Origin: Euphorbia lathyris
Taxonomy: Eukaryota > Streptophyta > Magnoliopsida > Malpighiales > Euphorbiaceae
NCBI RefSeq assembly: GCF_963576675.1
Contig: NC_088918.1
Location: 32,893,501 to 32,957,500, forward strand
Length of the DNA stretch: 64,000 nt
Direction: 5' to 3'
This document shows, in pieces, positions 46,635-59,776 of the stretch; within the stretch, counting starts at the first letter, position 1, and every line of letters begins with the position of its first letter. Position numbers and translations under genes: made by a program. The notes beneath the pieces are model-generated. The model ran no database searches and was not told where the DNA came from. It worked only from the letters and a program-made list of their open reading frames with translations.

Positions 46635-48406
46635 GATTTTAAGAGTGTGTGTTTAAACAAAACCTGAGAGTGAGAAAGAGTAAACGTACGTCATTCATTT
46701 GCTTTAAAGTATAACAATCTAAAATTATAGGCCTTTTAATTTATTTCAGATTGCTCCCACTATTTTGCCAAATTAATAGCCCTCCATATTAATTCGAAGA
46801 ATTTCACAAATCCTTTAGTGAGCTAGGATCCTAACTCCTGAGATTTCGCCTTGAGTTTACTCAACAAGCTAGTCTCATTCATTAGGTAGATTCATATAAT
46901 CAATCACATCTCTAATGTGATTCCTAGGTTATTGGGTTACTAACCACATTAGTAACTAATATGCTATTCATATTAATCCCAACCATCTTGCCCATTAGTT
47001 TATGATAACATGAGTTTACTCATCCAATTATCATAATCTAATTTAAGTATTACCCCATATTCATGAAAGAACGATTTTCGATAATTCAGGTGTTACCATA
47101 AGACCCCGAGCTTGAGTTTACTCAACAACCCAAAGGCCCCCCAGTACTGCCGGCTGAATTATAATATTAGGGAGGGGCAACCGATTTTAATAACTTGCTT
47201 ATTTACTTAACTTTTTAATGAGGGATTTTATTTTAGGTCTCATAATCTAACTTAGTCTTGATTTGCTTTAGCATACATCAGACACATACATTCACATACA
47301 TTGGCGTTATGGACATATCATCTAAATTATTCCGTCGAGCCAGAGACGGAATAAAAGGGCAAACCTAAGGAAATACTAACTATTACATATTTCTCTTTAG
47401 GTCCTCCGTCTTCTCCATGGCGCCTTGAAATTACATATTAATTTTTATACTACTAAAGAAAACTTCAACTGAATTGAAGGGAATTAGATGAGAGGAGAAA
47501 TTACAATAGATAGTAGATAGGTAGGACTCGCAGGCCCTATTTCAAAAATACCAAAAGACTAAAAGAGGGTCCAAATATGTCCATAACTCCAAACATGCAT
47601 AGACTCAATTAAATAAATTTAATTGGTTGATTACATTACCGGCTTATGTAATATTTAGGTTAATCACATTAACTTGTCAAATTAACTTTCATCCAATTTT
47701 ACTTCTAATCGTTTTGTATCTTTATATTAATCCTTAGATTAATATAACCATATAAAACGTCGATTATGCATGTCCCAATTATTTTGATTTCAATTCATTT
47801 AACACTTTGATTTACAACTTGGTAAAAACAAACTTTTAAACGAATTTTCATTCGATAATCAAAACAGAAAACTATTAATTTCTGAAACATATATATATAT
47901 ATATATATACAAATTGTTTTCAAGCCGATTTTAACAATTAAAATCAAGTGGGATTCGGGCGGGGGGCCCGAAACTGGGCTGCTGCCGCGAGGTAGCAGCC
48001 GCGCGACAGCGGCTGGTCGCGCCGTGAGGCGCGACCCGAGCCGCTGTCATATTTTTTTTTCAACATATATATATATATATATATATATCAGATTTTAAAA
48101 ACGGTTTTAAAAACGATTTTCAGAAATAGGAAAAACTACAATAGATTTCCGTTTTATCTTTTAGAATTAATAAAACTAATTTGATTAACCTAACTATAAA
48201 ACTAATAGATTTTGTTATAATGATTATCAACCGAATTAATTAGGATCATACACATAATCTATTTTAATTAACAATTAACTAAAATTTATTTATCTTTAGA
48301 ATTAATTAATCAAACTATTTGTTAATTAATCCTAACCATAAATATTTATTCAATCCTATTGAAAAACTTCTAAATTTTCATATATGAAATAACGGATTTA
48401 ACGATG
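46635..48406 (-). promoter_or_regulatory. Copia-B leader with hairpin cluster and repeated dyads
   Basis: The leader between primer-binding site and gag. A GC-rich island at 47950-48050 holds the perfect arms GTCGCGCC/GGCGCGAC (48024-48043), GCTGCTGCC/GGTAGCAGC and TTCGGGC/GCCCGAA. GAGTTTACTC dyads (the complement of the Copia-A motif) lie at 46851-46864, 47010-47023 and 47112-47125. Their order matches Copia-A. Confidence 0.7.
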
Positions 48407-48418
48407 GCTCTGATACCA
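48407..48418 (-). other. Copia-B primer-binding site (tRNA-iMet type)
   Basis: The minus strand reads TGGTATCAGAGC one base after the 5' LTR end at 48420. Confidence 0.92.
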
Positions 48419-48419
48419 C

Positions 48420-50284
48420 TGAAGGAAATTAAGGCTAAGGTATAGCAGCAGAAATATAAAATTTTTAGCCTACTTCCTTTTAACCATAGGATCCGTTAAT
48501 CGTTATTTCATATAAAGAGGGATAAGAAGGAATACCTTTTGAAGAACAATCTATCGTTGTTAAAGAAGCGCCCACAATTCTTCTCCGAGTTCCCAAGCAC
48601 GAAGTATAACACGGTGAGGTTAAGTTAGAATCAACCCTTATGAGATGCAACCAAAATAGATTGCCTCTAATTAACCAACACAAGATCAAAGAGAAAAGGA
48701 GATGAATGAAAATTAATCAATCGACGGAAGCCGTATGAATTCTTGTCCACGAACTAGGGGATGCGAATTCACTTTCTCTCTCTATTGTATGTTTCGAAAA
48801 TCACAATAAGGGGAGGGGGTTAGGCTTAGTCGAAATTCATGTAGTAGGGGGGTATATATAATAACTTGTATCTAAACCCTAGTTAGATAGGAATAAGTTA
48901 CTTAATAGGAATTCAATTCGAAATAGGATTCCCAATTATTATCTTATAATATATGTAATATATTTAGGATAATAATAAATAACCTAATTGGATAATAATA
49001 GGAGTATATTAATCTAATTAAAACTCCTAACTTAATTATCTCTTAATTAATTTAATTCACAAACCTAATCAAATTAGGATTAATGGAATTAAAATATTTT
49101 CTAACTTATTATATATAAATTTCGGCCTCCCCTAATTAAATGGGCCTTACTGGGCTCATTTGGGCTTCCATCTATTAATGACATCCATCTCTCTTTTGGT
49201 TCCAAGTCTTATGTGTGATCCATTAGGTTCTTACTACTTCTGGCCGTATGCAACTATTAAATTAATTTCTTCAAGAATTATATTTAATCCTTGCATAACG
49301 GAATGATGTACTGAGTATGTTATAGGCAAGTCTGTAATCATTCCCCCAGAGTCCGTTAAGAAGACAGGTTGATTCTGTCGTTAACCCTTCCGTATTAGTT
49401 ACAGTATAATTCGATCCTTTATCAACTACATCCTTGAACTGAATCTTATGACTATGGGTGATGTCAAGTCACATATAGCGAGACGTTCGTTTTACTTGTA
49501 TAGGCCAAGTCAACTAAAATAGATAGGTTAAGTGAAATCTGTATTTCTTACTCTTAAGCTATCACCTTGCAAGGATTTAGAGTCGAGTCTTCCACAAGCG
49601 ATCCTTGGATGTATCTCCCATTAATCGGGAGTGATAAATGCTCAATCCAATGTATAACTACCCTGACATTACCTCCTGTGACACCCAACCTTTGCAGTTC
49701 ACACCCCAGAGTCATCTCTGTTAAGGATCGTGGGACCGCAGGATCAAAGTCTCACATTCAGTAATTCAGGATGACCAATTAACATTCCTTTGAGTCTGAG
49801 GATTAGTTATACCTATTAATACCAATGAGATGAACAGGTGACAAGGATGAATCTACCCATCCTGTTATCTCAAATCGGATCCCCAATCCTAATGAACGAC
49901 GTTTCATCGGATCTATGTAACTGTCCAGATATCTATATATATGAAGCTTGTGAGATCAACTTTCTGTCGGACAGAAGACATTGTTACATACAAGTCTCAA
50001 CAGTGATATATCAATCCTAAACATATCACTTGACTTGGGGTGGTTTTAAGTTTATTAGTTTATTATAAAGTTTTGTCTCACTTCATGCTTGTATGAACAC
50101 TTTATAATCACTTTAAACAAACTTACAGATTTCCTTTTATTAGACTTTATTTAGTGCTTAAAAGGGATTGCCTTTATATAGTTATAAAACATATATCTTA
50201 TTAAAACAAATGATATAAAGAACAATTCATTTACATTAAGTTTGTATCCTAGAACAATTGTCTATAGGACACCAAACCCCAACA
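48420..50284 (-). repeat. Copia-B 5' LTR
   Basis: 1,865 bp, uninterrupted. In element sense it begins TGTTGGGGTTTGGTGTCC and ends CTTAATTTCCTTCA. Near-identical to the solo LTR at 30922-32786 and to the split 3' LTR. Confidence 0.94.
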
Positions 50285-53200
50285 GGAGATGCGATGGATC
50301 ATGAACTAAGTGTAGACTTACTTCTTCAATCCCTCCCCGAGAGTTATTCACAGTTCATCATGAACTACCAAGTGAGTGGCTTGCAAACCTCTCTTGAAGA
50401 GCTTGCAAATATGCTCGAGACGGTCGAGCCCAATATAAAAGAAAACAAGGAAATACTGGCCCTTGCTACTGAGGGATCAAAGAAGAGAAAATGGAATCCT
50501 CCCAATCCTAACTATCCCAATAATGGCGAGGGGGCCATGCCCACCGAAACGAAGGGGATGCAAGTCAGGAAGCCCAAAGGGGAATGCTACTTCTGTGGTG
50601 AAGATGGGCATTGGAGGAGAAATTGTAAGGAGTACCTAGCTTCTCTCAAGAAGGGAAAGGATGGTGCTTCAACTTTTGGTATGTTCTATATTGAAATTAA
50701 CTCAATTTCACAGTCTGAATCTTGGGTATTAGATACCGGATATGGATCTCATATTTGTATGAATATGCAGGAGCTAAAGCAGACTAGAAAGTTAAAGAAA
50801 GGAGACATAAACTTGCGAGTAGGAAATGGAGCAAGAGTTGCCGCTCTCGCAATTGGAAACTATGATCTACATCTACCATCAGGACTTGTAGTAGTGTTAA
50901 GGAACTGTTTGTATGTTCCGGATATGTCTCGTAACATTATTTCTATTAGCTGTCTAGTAGAAGATGGCTTTCATGTTTCAATTAAGAACAATAATTGTGA
51001 ATTTTATAGAAATAGTATTTTCTATTTTTCAGGAATATCATTAAATGGGATTTATGTTTTGAATGATAAAGTTTCTGCTTTCACAATTGATACCAAAAGA
51101 CTTAGATTAGATAACTCAACTTACTTGTGGCATTGTCGTTTAGGCCATATAAACCAGAGACGCATGCTTAAGCTACATCAAGATGGGCTTATAGACTCAA
51201 TTGACTATGAATCGATGGGAACGTGTGAGTCATGTTTAAAAGGAAAAATGACAAAGACACCCTTTAGCAATAAAGGTCAGCGTGTATCAAACACTCTAGG
51301 ATTAATACATTCAGATGTATGTGGTCTTATGTCAATCCAAGCAAGAGGAGGATTCAGATACTTCATTAGTTTCATAGATGATCATACTAGATATGGTTAT
51401 ATCTATTTGATGAAACACAAGTCAGAAGCTTTTGAGAAATTCAAATGCTTTAAGAATGAAGTTGAGAATCAAACAGGAAAGACTATCAAAATACTTCGAT
51501 CTGATCGAGGTGGAGAATATCTTTCTGAAGAATTTATGAGTTATCTAAATGAATGTGGAATATGCTCACAATGGACACCTCCTTATACACCACAACACAA
51601 TGGTGTATCATAAAGGAGAAATCGCACCTTACTAGATATGGTACGATCCATGATGAGCATCACTGCTCTTCCAAAATCATTCCGGGGCTATGCCTTAGAA
51701 ACTGCCCTATTTACCTTAAACCGAGTTCCAACCAAATCCGCCAGTTCCACACCATTCGAACTGTTCGTTGGTAGAAAACCCATTTTCTCTTTCATAAGAA
51801 TATGGGGATGTTCAGCATACGTCAAACGTATTGTGTCAGATAAATTATATCCCAAATCTGACAAGTGTTTCTTCATTGGATACCCAAAGGAAACTATAGG
51901 ATATTACTTTTATCATCCAGATGACCAAAAGGTAATAGTATCCAAACACACAGTGTTTCTAGAGAAAGAGTTTCTGGAAGAAACACAAAATGGAAGCGCG
52001 ATTGAACTTGAAGAAGTTCAAGAGGAATCACATGTTAAAAACGCGGAAGAAGTTGAACCCGAACCCGTTTCACTAGATGAAACACAAGTGTCATATCCCA
52101 CTCATAGGTCTCAGAGAATTCGTGAACTCCCAGTTAGATATGGTTTTCTAGTGGGAGATGACGAACTGGTTCCCGTGTTAGACGATGAACCCGAAACCTA
52201 CGAAGAAGCTCTTGCTAGTCCAGAATCCAAAGCATGGCTTGAAGCCATGAATTCTGAAATGGACTCTATGTATACTAACCAAGTGTGGACTTTGGTTGAT
52301 CCACCCGAAGGGATAAAACCCATTGGGTGCAGGTGGATCTTCAAGAAGAAGACTGATATGGATGGAAAGGTTAGTACCTACAAAGCTAGGTTAGTAGTGA
52401 AAGGATATCGTCAAAAACAAGGTATTGACTATGACGAGACTTTCTCTCCAGTAGCCATGTTCAAATCCATCAGAATATTGCTTGCAATTGCCGCTCATTT
52501 TGATTATGAGATTTGGCAAATGGATGTGAAAACAGCTTTCCTAAATGGAAACCTACTTGAGGATGTATACATGATGCAACCTGAAGGTTTCACATCGAAG
52601 GATGAAACCAAGGTTTGCAAACTTCAAAGGTCCATTTATGGACTCAAGCAAGCATCTAGGAGCTGGAACAAGCGTTTTGATGAAACCATAAAACAATTTG
52701 GTTTCGAACAAAACTCAGAAGAGGCTTGTGCTTACAAGAAGACAAGTGGGAGCTCAGTCGTTTTCCTAGTACTATATGTTGATGATATACTACTTATGGG
52801 AAACGATGTGGCAATGTTGCAAACAGTAAAAGTTTGGTTATCGGATAATTTCTCCATGAAAGACTTGGGAGAAGCAGCCTACATCTTAGGGATCAAGATC
52901 TATCGCGATAGATCAAGGAGACTGCTCGGACTATCCCAATCTACATATATTGACAAAGTGCTAAAACGTTTTGACATGCATGAATCGAAAAGAGGTAACT
53001 TACCAATGGTCCATGGTGTCAAGTTATCAAATGGTCAGTGTCCTAAAACAGACAGTGACAAGAATCGCATGGCTGTAATTCCTTACTCCAGCGTGGTTGG
53101 TTCGATCATGTATGCTATGCTATGCACTAGACCTGATGTGGCATTCGCATTAAGTATGACGAGCCGATATCAAGGGAATCCAGGATTTGATCACTGGATT

Positions 53201-53445
53201 GCTGTCAAGAACATTCTTAAGTATCTTAGAAGAACTAAAAACATGTTCCTCATATATGGACAAGGAGAATTGAAAATTGAAGGATATTCAGATGCTAGTC
53301 ATCTGACTGATGAAAATGATTACAGATCCCAATCAGGATACCAGTTTATCCTGAATGGAGGTTCAGTTAGTTGGAAGAGTTCCAAATAAGGAAGTGTTGC
53401 TTTCTCGTCGACTGAATCAGAGTACATCGCAGCTGCAGAAGCGGC
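50285..53445 (+). pseudogene. Copia-A gag-pol continuation: gag C-term, protease, integrase, RT, partial RNase H
   Basis: Resumes at GDAMDHELSVDLLLQSLPESY. Domains in order: knuckle CYFCGEDGHWRRNC, protease WVLDTG, GAG-pre-integrase (LWHCRLGHINQRRMLKLH, CESCLKGKMTKTPF), integrase core (RSDRGGEY, TPPYTPQHNG), RT (CRWIFKKKTDMDGKVSTYKA, MDVKTAFLNGN, SIYGLKQASRSW, the catalytic YVDD) and RNase H (FSDA-type YSDASHL). Nonsense codons at 51611-51613 and 53387-53389, otherwise one frame. It stops at 53445, where the LTR of the Athila-like element begins inside the STESEYIAAAEAA motif. Unlike Copia-B it keeps the integrase core. Confidence 0.92.
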
Positions 53446-55239
53446 TGATAGCGTGCCGTCTAGTGGTGTAAATATGAAATGTATGTTATGATAAGTGCGT
53501 TACGACTATGGACGTGATCTTTCTAAGTGCTCTATCTTTACTAGACGTCACTACTTAGGGGCAAGTGTACCCCGTCGTATCAAGTAATAATCCGGTTAAG
53601 ACCGGGTATCGAATCCACGGGATTTATAACTGCAAGTATTAAACGACTCGGTTTTATACGTTATTTAAGCGGTGAATACTTTGGGGTTGATGTGGTAACC
53701 AACTACAAACTACTCCTAAATACGGGTGAGGCGAATTTATATAACAAAACTCTATGAAGTGATATGGATGCGATAAGTTATAACTATGACAAATAACGAC
53801 TTCTAATACATATACGGTTAATGTTTTGCTCTTGCAAAGACGACTATGTGTAGTTCAACCGACCCGTGAAGTACTTAGACTACGTGGTTCCTAGTCAAGG
53901 CGTGTCTAATGCTTGGGACCAGAAATTAGGGCCTGTAAGTTCCGTGGCTTGTCAATTCCTACGGTTTCCGGAGCGTCACTTCCGGTAAGGCAACACCTAT
54001 ATGAATCCCTAAAGATAGCCCGAATGGCGTCGGAAATCGCGTTCCCCTACACAATAGTCAATTACGAGTATCAAAACAAGCAACAAACATCAACACATAT
54101 ATAGAAAAAGAGGTTATGAATCATAAATTATAAATATGGAAAGTGTAAATATGGATTACAAACAAGCCTAGTACATAGGATGAGATCAAGCTAATTAGCA
54201 AGTGTAAAGGGAAGAATCCACCCTCGGGACTCAAAAGCCGTCTCTAAGGACTTGAATGGTGGAGCTCTCGAGCTTGGTGTGCGGAGATGGAGCGGGACTT
54301 TGATGAAATACCGGGAGCAATGGACAAGCTCTCGAGATGGAAGAGTTTAGTTACACAAAGCCTAAAAACAAATCTAAAACTACAACAATCAAAACAAGTA
54401 TAGTTTGCTCTCTCTAATGGTGTGTTCAAGATGTATCAAGAGCTGCCTATTTATACATGTCAAGCTAGGGCAAAATTGTAACTTTGCAAGGTACAAGTAT
54501 GGAGCAACATTATTTGTGCAGAAATCCCATAATACGCCCCGCGTATGGTGTGGCACGCCTCGCGTAGATGCCCATTCCGTCAGAAATCTTCATGTGGACC
54601 AATTCTAGATTTGTTGTCTCAAATACGCCCTGCGTAGACTGGGATAAGCATGGCGTGTTTGAGATTCTGACCTTTTATCGCTTGCTTTGGTCTCCGTACG
54701 CCGTGCGTAGCTTGAGGCATGCCCTGTGTAGATGAGTCTCTGGACTTTTTGCACTGAAGAATTCCCTTACACGCCCCGCGTGTAAGGTGGTACGCCCTGC
54801 GTATAGGTCGTTGACTCGGGGAGACCATGCAGTCTGACTTTTCAGGATTAGGCAATCATTTCTGACATTTGATTATACGCCTCGCATAGGTTGGCATACG
54901 CCTCGCGTATGCTGACTCGATCCCACGTGGTGTCTGTGGATAGGGCAATCATTTCTGACTTGATGTTTCACGCCCCGCGTATGGGATGATACGCCCCGCG
55001 TATTGGCATGAATTTTGCTTCTTCCTTGTACCTGAAATACAATTCTTGAGAGCCGAGTTAGCTTGACGTTTTTATTTCCTAAATACATCTAAAACAAGGG
55101 AAATTATCCGAAAATACGGAATTTATTATTATTTCGTTATTTTATTCAAAACACTCTATTTTTGCAATTAAACTTATTTATTTCTTCTAAAATTAACCCG
55201 TAAATCACGCTAAAAGATAGGGGTAAAATACCCCTATCA
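53446..55239 (-). repeat. Athila-like 3' LTR (1,794 bp)
   Basis: The plus-strand reading starts TGATAGCGTGCC and ends CCCCTATCA, so TGATAG/CTATCA form the short inverted ends. The purine tract for second-strand priming (minus strand CCGAGGAGGTT) abuts at 55240-55250. Compared with 62741-64000, most differences are C/T or G/A, many at CpG, plus a small indel near 54234. It holds six paired ACGC-N3-GCGT motifs. Confidence 0.92.
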
Positions 55240-56964
55240 AACCTCCTCGGACTTTAAAGTTTTACTTGTCCTCAAGTAAAAGAAATCGAAAGACAAGGGA
55301 TTGAGATTATTAAGAAACAAACTGACGGTTGGTTTTACCAAGTGCGTGATTTCAAAGTTGAAGTTTTATGCAAAGTTTTCGGCAAGTACCTACGCAAGCA
55401 ATCGAGTGACCAAAACTTGTTTGAAACCTCCATTATCAAAATTAATAGGCAATATTAACAGGGGTCGATTATCTTTTGAGAACCCGATAGTACCTTACCA
55501 AGGGGTTTCACTCTTACGCTCAATCTTTGGTGGGTCGGTGTTTTAGCACTCTTCTTTGCACTTTACTCGAGATCACGTTGAGTTCGCATTTTCATCCGGA
55601 TTTTTCCTCCTATGTTATGGTCTTGGCAATATTAAAAACGAACCCGGAGGGGCGTTGTAATGTGGGTGGCTTTTTAGTGGTTAGTTTTTGGAAACTCGAG
55701 TTTAAATACCGTTTTAATGATCGCACCGTATTCTTATTTCGGCCTTGGTGAGTTCATGAAATATACTCAAAAATTGCTCGGGTGGAGCTTGAGAATGCCT
55801 TTTTGCTCTTTATTGTGTTTTTCTTTTTCTTTTTTGTTTTGAGAGCGGCACAAAAACGATTCCGAGACTTTTTGGTGCTTACTTATCAATGCCTTGGCTT
55901 ATTTCGGGTGCGAATTGATTTTGTTGGTATTTAATCTAGAGGAAAAAGGGTTAAATGTTAAATAGGGTGTTAACAACAAAAAGTGGTTAATAGGCTCAAC
56001 GGGGGTTTCCTAGAGGTTAACAAAAACGAGAAAAATAAATTAAGAAAAGAATTAGACTAAGTGGATTTGTTTTATCATCTATTGCCATTTTAACCAAAAT
56101 AAGTGTACTAAACCCGATATTAGGTGCAAACTCTGAGTCGAGTGAAGTCAAAGCTCTCGAAAATTGTGAAAGAAATAGAGTTCTCGTACGAACTCTTTTA
56201 GGCTCAAAAATACCTCACAAAAATTCGGGTTTAAATTGTGTACTATCGAATTGTCGCTAAATTTTCAAACATCCCGTCTTTATTGCCTTTTTAAGTTTCA
56301 TTATGGAGATGACATGTGGGTTAGGACTCAATGCTTTTTGTTTAGTATCACCTAGTCTTTACATAAATTCTACAACTTCAAAATTAAGACTAAAATTTCT
56401 TACTAAAACCGATCATTTGTGCTCCGACGGTATTTACATTTAAGGACAAATAACTGAACATTTAAATTAATTCCGAGGGAGGTTAGTGTGTTGGGAAAAA
56501 TTTTACGAATTGATAAATTAGTTTAATTATTTTTATGTTTGTTTGATTTTTATTTTTGTTTTTGTTAGTGCAAAACAAACTGAAAGTGCGGGGTTGCACG
56601 GCCCTCCGCGTTATTAAAATGACGCCTATTCCAAGGGCGTCGCAAAAGAAGAAAGAAACAAAAACAAAAATTAAATTGGAATTAAAATTAAGACCCTTGA
56701 AGGTCAGGTTCTACGCGAGGCGTGCCCAGGGGGGCGCCTCGTGTAGAAGGTACGATTTATGCTATTTTTGGGCAGAGACTCAAATACGCGGGACGCAGTA
56801 GGAGGGACGCCCCGCGTGTTTGAGTTTCTGATTGTTTTATGTAAGAAAAAGGGAAGGACACGCGAGGCGTATAAGGGTGTACGCCCTGCGTGACTGGTGC
56901 TTTTCAGGCCGATTTTGGTCAGAAGCTCGAATGCGCGGGGCGTATAAGGGTGTACACCCCACGT
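54534..56964. repeat. Array of paired ACGC-N3-GCGT dyads, 21 bp apart
   Basis: Ten pairs of an 11-bp dyad, each pair separated start to start by exactly 21 bp: 54534/54555, 54625/54646, 54698/54719, 54771/54792, 54877/54898, 54970/54991 in the LTR, and 56713/56734, 56786/56807, 56860/56881, 56933/56954 in the non-coding internal region. Pairs lie 73-106 bp apart within each block. Some copies have one or two changes. The middle three bases vary (CCC, CTC, GAG, GGG). Two pairs recur in the visible part of the 5' LTR (63842/63863, 63936/63957). Confidence 0.85.
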
Positions 56965-57139
56965 AAGATATTTGGATTTAGAATGGGATTTGTTTTTCGT
57001 TGATTTTATTTGAAGAAAATAAGGGAATGCCTAAAAAGAATAAACGGATATGATACACATTTACAAAGGGTTTGAGGAATGCAAACCGATCTTATGTTTA
57101 GAGTCGGAGTAGCTCGACTTTCTCGTGATGTGTGCATAC
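55240..57139 (-). other. Non-coding region between pol and 3' LTR of the Athila-like element
   Basis: 1.9 kb where Athila elements often carry an env-like ORF. I find no long ORF on the minus strand. 56700-56970 has four of the paired ACGC-N3-GCGT motifs; there the two motifs of a pair are inverted relative to each other and could form stem-loops. 55730-56560 is AT-rich without recognisable features. Confidence 0.6.
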
Positions 57140-58539
57140 TTACGGCGTTTGGAGGAGTATGGTTTCGCCTTGTTGTGGAAGAGTGCCTCTGCAATAGATT
57201 TTCAGGCGGTGACCGTTTACCCGATAGGTTTCATTGTCGGAACCTTGGATGTCGACCGCTCCGGATGAGTGGGCATTGATAACGGTGTATGGGCCCGACC
57301 ACCGACTTTTTAATTTTCCTGGGAATAGGCGGAGGCGAGAATTATATAGGAGGACTTGGTCTCCGTTCTTGAATTCCTTGATTTGCACGTGCTTGTCGTG
57401 CTATTTCTTCGTACGTTCTTTGTAAATCTTGGCATTTTCGTATGAACCGAGACGAAGTTCATCAAGAGTATTGAGTTGGAGGAGACGTTGTTCCCCAATG
57501 GCCTGCATATCAAAATTTAGAAATTTCAGAGCCCAATAGGCCTTATGTTCTAATTCTACTGGCAAATGACATGATTTCCCAAAAACTAAACGATAAGGAG
57601 ACATCCCGATAGGCGTTTTAAACGCCGTGCGGTAGGCCCAGAGAGCATCGTCGAGCTTTAGGCTCCAATCCTTCCTAGAGGTACTAACCGTTTTTGCCAA
57701 GATTCGTTTAAGTTCACGGTTAGAAACCTCGACCTGTCCACTTGTTTGCGGATGGTAGGGGGTGGAAACTCGATGTGCAACCCCGTATTTATGCAATAAT
57801 TGATCGAATTGGCGGTTGCAAAAGTGGGAGCCCCTGTCGCTAATGATAGCTCGAGGGGTTCCGAACCGAGTAAAGATGTTCTTCTTTATAAATTTCCCGA
57901 CTACCTTAGAATCGTTTGAGGGCAAGGCAACGGCCTCCACCCATTTGGAGACATAGTCAACCGCCACGAGAATGTAGGCGTTGTTATGCGACTTAGGGAA
58001 AGGTCCCATAAAGTCTATCCCCCAAACATCGAAGAGTTCGCAAACTAGGATCCCTTGTTGGAGCATTTCATGTTTACTGGGGATGTTCCCGCTCCGTTGA
58101 CAAGCGTCACATGATTTGACGAAGTCATGGGAGTCCTTGGACAAGGTCGGCCAATAAAAGCCACATTGTAGAACCTTTGCCATAGTCCGACTAGGGCCGA
58201 AGTGGCCCCCCGGCTCTTGGGTGTGACACATATGCAACACATGATTTACCTCATCTTCCGGTATACACCTACGAATGACATTATCAGCACAAGATTTAAA
58301 CAAGTAGGGTTCTTCCCACAAATAATTCTTAGCATCATGAAAGAATTTTCTGCGCTGCTCGTAAGTAAGATGCGGGGGAAGAATATTACCGGCTTTGTAG
58401 TTTGCCATATCGGCATACCAAGGTAAAGGTGTTACCGCATAGAGAGTTTCATCGGGAAAGGTCTCCTTGATCTCCACATCTTCCGGAGATGTGGCTCGCT
58501 CGCTTTGTAAGCGGGAAAGATGGTCGGCTACAACATTCT
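57140..58539 (-). pseudogene. Athila-like integrase
   Basis: Zinc-binding region ([29 protein letters not shown]), then the DDE core: [40 protein letters not shown]. The C-terminal part has NGDQVLLYNSRLRLFPGKLKSRWSGPY, the GPY/F motif. A TAG at 57401-57403 splits the core from the C-terminus. A frameshift near 58548 separates it from RNase H. The catalytic acidic residues are visible. Confidence 0.9.
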
Positions 58540-59776
58540 CTACTCCTTTTTATCCCTAATTTCGATATCAAATTCTTGTAGGAGTAGAATCCACCGTATC
58601 AATCGTGGCTTGGTGTCCTGCTTAGTCATTAGGTACTTGAGAGCTGTGTGGTCAGTGTATACAATAATTTTGGATAATACGAGATATGATCTAAATTTAT
58701 CGAAAGCAAAGACTACAGCAAGCATCTCTTTTTCCGTAATGGAATAATTTTGTTGGGCCTCATTGAGCGTTTTGCTCGCATAATAAACGGGGCGGAAAAT
58801 TTTATCCACCCGCTGGCACAAACAGGCACCTATAGCCAAGTCACTCGCATCACACATAAGTTCAAAGGGGAGACTCCAATCGGGTTTCACCATGATGGGT
58901 GCGTTAACTAGTTTTTCCTTTAAAGTATTAAACGCAAGCAAACATTCGGGGGAAAAACTAAATTCCGCATCCTTTGCAAGGAGTTGGGTCAAGGGGGTTG
59001 CTATCTTAGAGAAATCTTTGATGAATCTCCTATAGAATCCCGCATGACCTAAAAAACTCTGAATTCCTTTAACATTGATTGGAGGGGGTAATTTCTCAAT
59101 CACCTCAATCTTGGCCGGATCGACCGCGATTCCTTCCCCGGACACCTTGTGTCCCAAAACAATACAATCTTGAACCATAAACTGACACTTTTCCCAACTT
59201 AGAGCGAGATTAGTGTCCTCGCAACGTTGAAGGACTTTATCAAGATTGTTCAAACAAATTTCAAAGGACGATCCAAAAACAGAAAAATCGTCCATGAAGA
59301 CTTCCATGAAGTCCTCAATCATTTCGGAAAATATAGCCGTCATGCACCGCTGAAAGGTGGCGGGGGCGTTACAAAGCCTGAATGGCATCCGCCTATATGC
59401 AAATGTCCCGTACGGACAAGTAAATGTCGTCTTTTCTTGATCCGAAGGATCAACGGGAATTTGCATGTAGCCGGATAGGCCGTCTAGGGTACAAAAGAAT
59501 TTATGTCCCGCCATTCTTTCCAACATTTGGTCAATGAACGGCAAGGGAAAATGATCTTTTCGGGTGGCTTCATTAAGTTTCCTATAATCAATACATACTC
59601 GCCACCCCGTTACTTTTTGTGTGGGAATTAATTCCCCCCTGATCATTTTCCGTCACCGTCGTGCCCCCCTTTTTGGGAACACATTGGACCGGACTAACCC
59701 ATGGACTATCGGAGATAGGAAAGATTATACCTGCGTCGAGGAGTTTGATTACCTCGGCCTTCACTACCTCTTTCAT
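58540..59776 (-). pseudogene. Athila-like reverse transcriptase and RNase H
   Basis: RT motifs: [51 protein letters not shown], the catalytic FMDD at about 59290, and ILGHKVS-type [16 protein letters not shown]. RNase [47 protein letters not shown] one-base shift in the C6 run near 59634-59639 breaks the first part. The end is lost by a second frameshift near 58548. Confidence 0.9.

Larger units (their letters stand above)
36498..50284 (-). mobile_element. Copia-B retrotransposon, complete ends, integrase-deleted, hosting a Reina element
   Basis: Both LTRs are present: the left (3') LTR at 36498-43631 with an insertion and the right (5') LTR at 48420-50284. TSD GGAGA lies at 36493-36497 and 50285-50289. 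Excluding the Reina element it is about 8.5 kb with 1.87-kb LTRs, which suggests a Tork/Angela-type Copia (inference). The LTRs differ by only scattered substitutions, so it is fairly young. The coding region lacks most of integrase and the start of RT. Confidence 0.93.
30560..53445 (+). mobile_element. Copia-A retrotransposon, multiply interrupted, 3' part beyond the window
   Basis: Native parts: 5' LTR (30560-34243 minus the solo-LTR insertion), primer-binding site (34245-34256), leader, gag start (36058-36497), then gag-pol again from 50285 to 53445. The remaining RNase H end and 3' LTR must lie right of the Athila-like element, outside the window. The 5' LTR starts TGTTGGAAATTAGTGTCC and ends TCCTACA. 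The left TSD would be AATGC (30555-30559). Three nonsense codons break the coding frame. Sister family of Copia-B, from LTR, leader and protein similarity. Confidence 0.9.
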
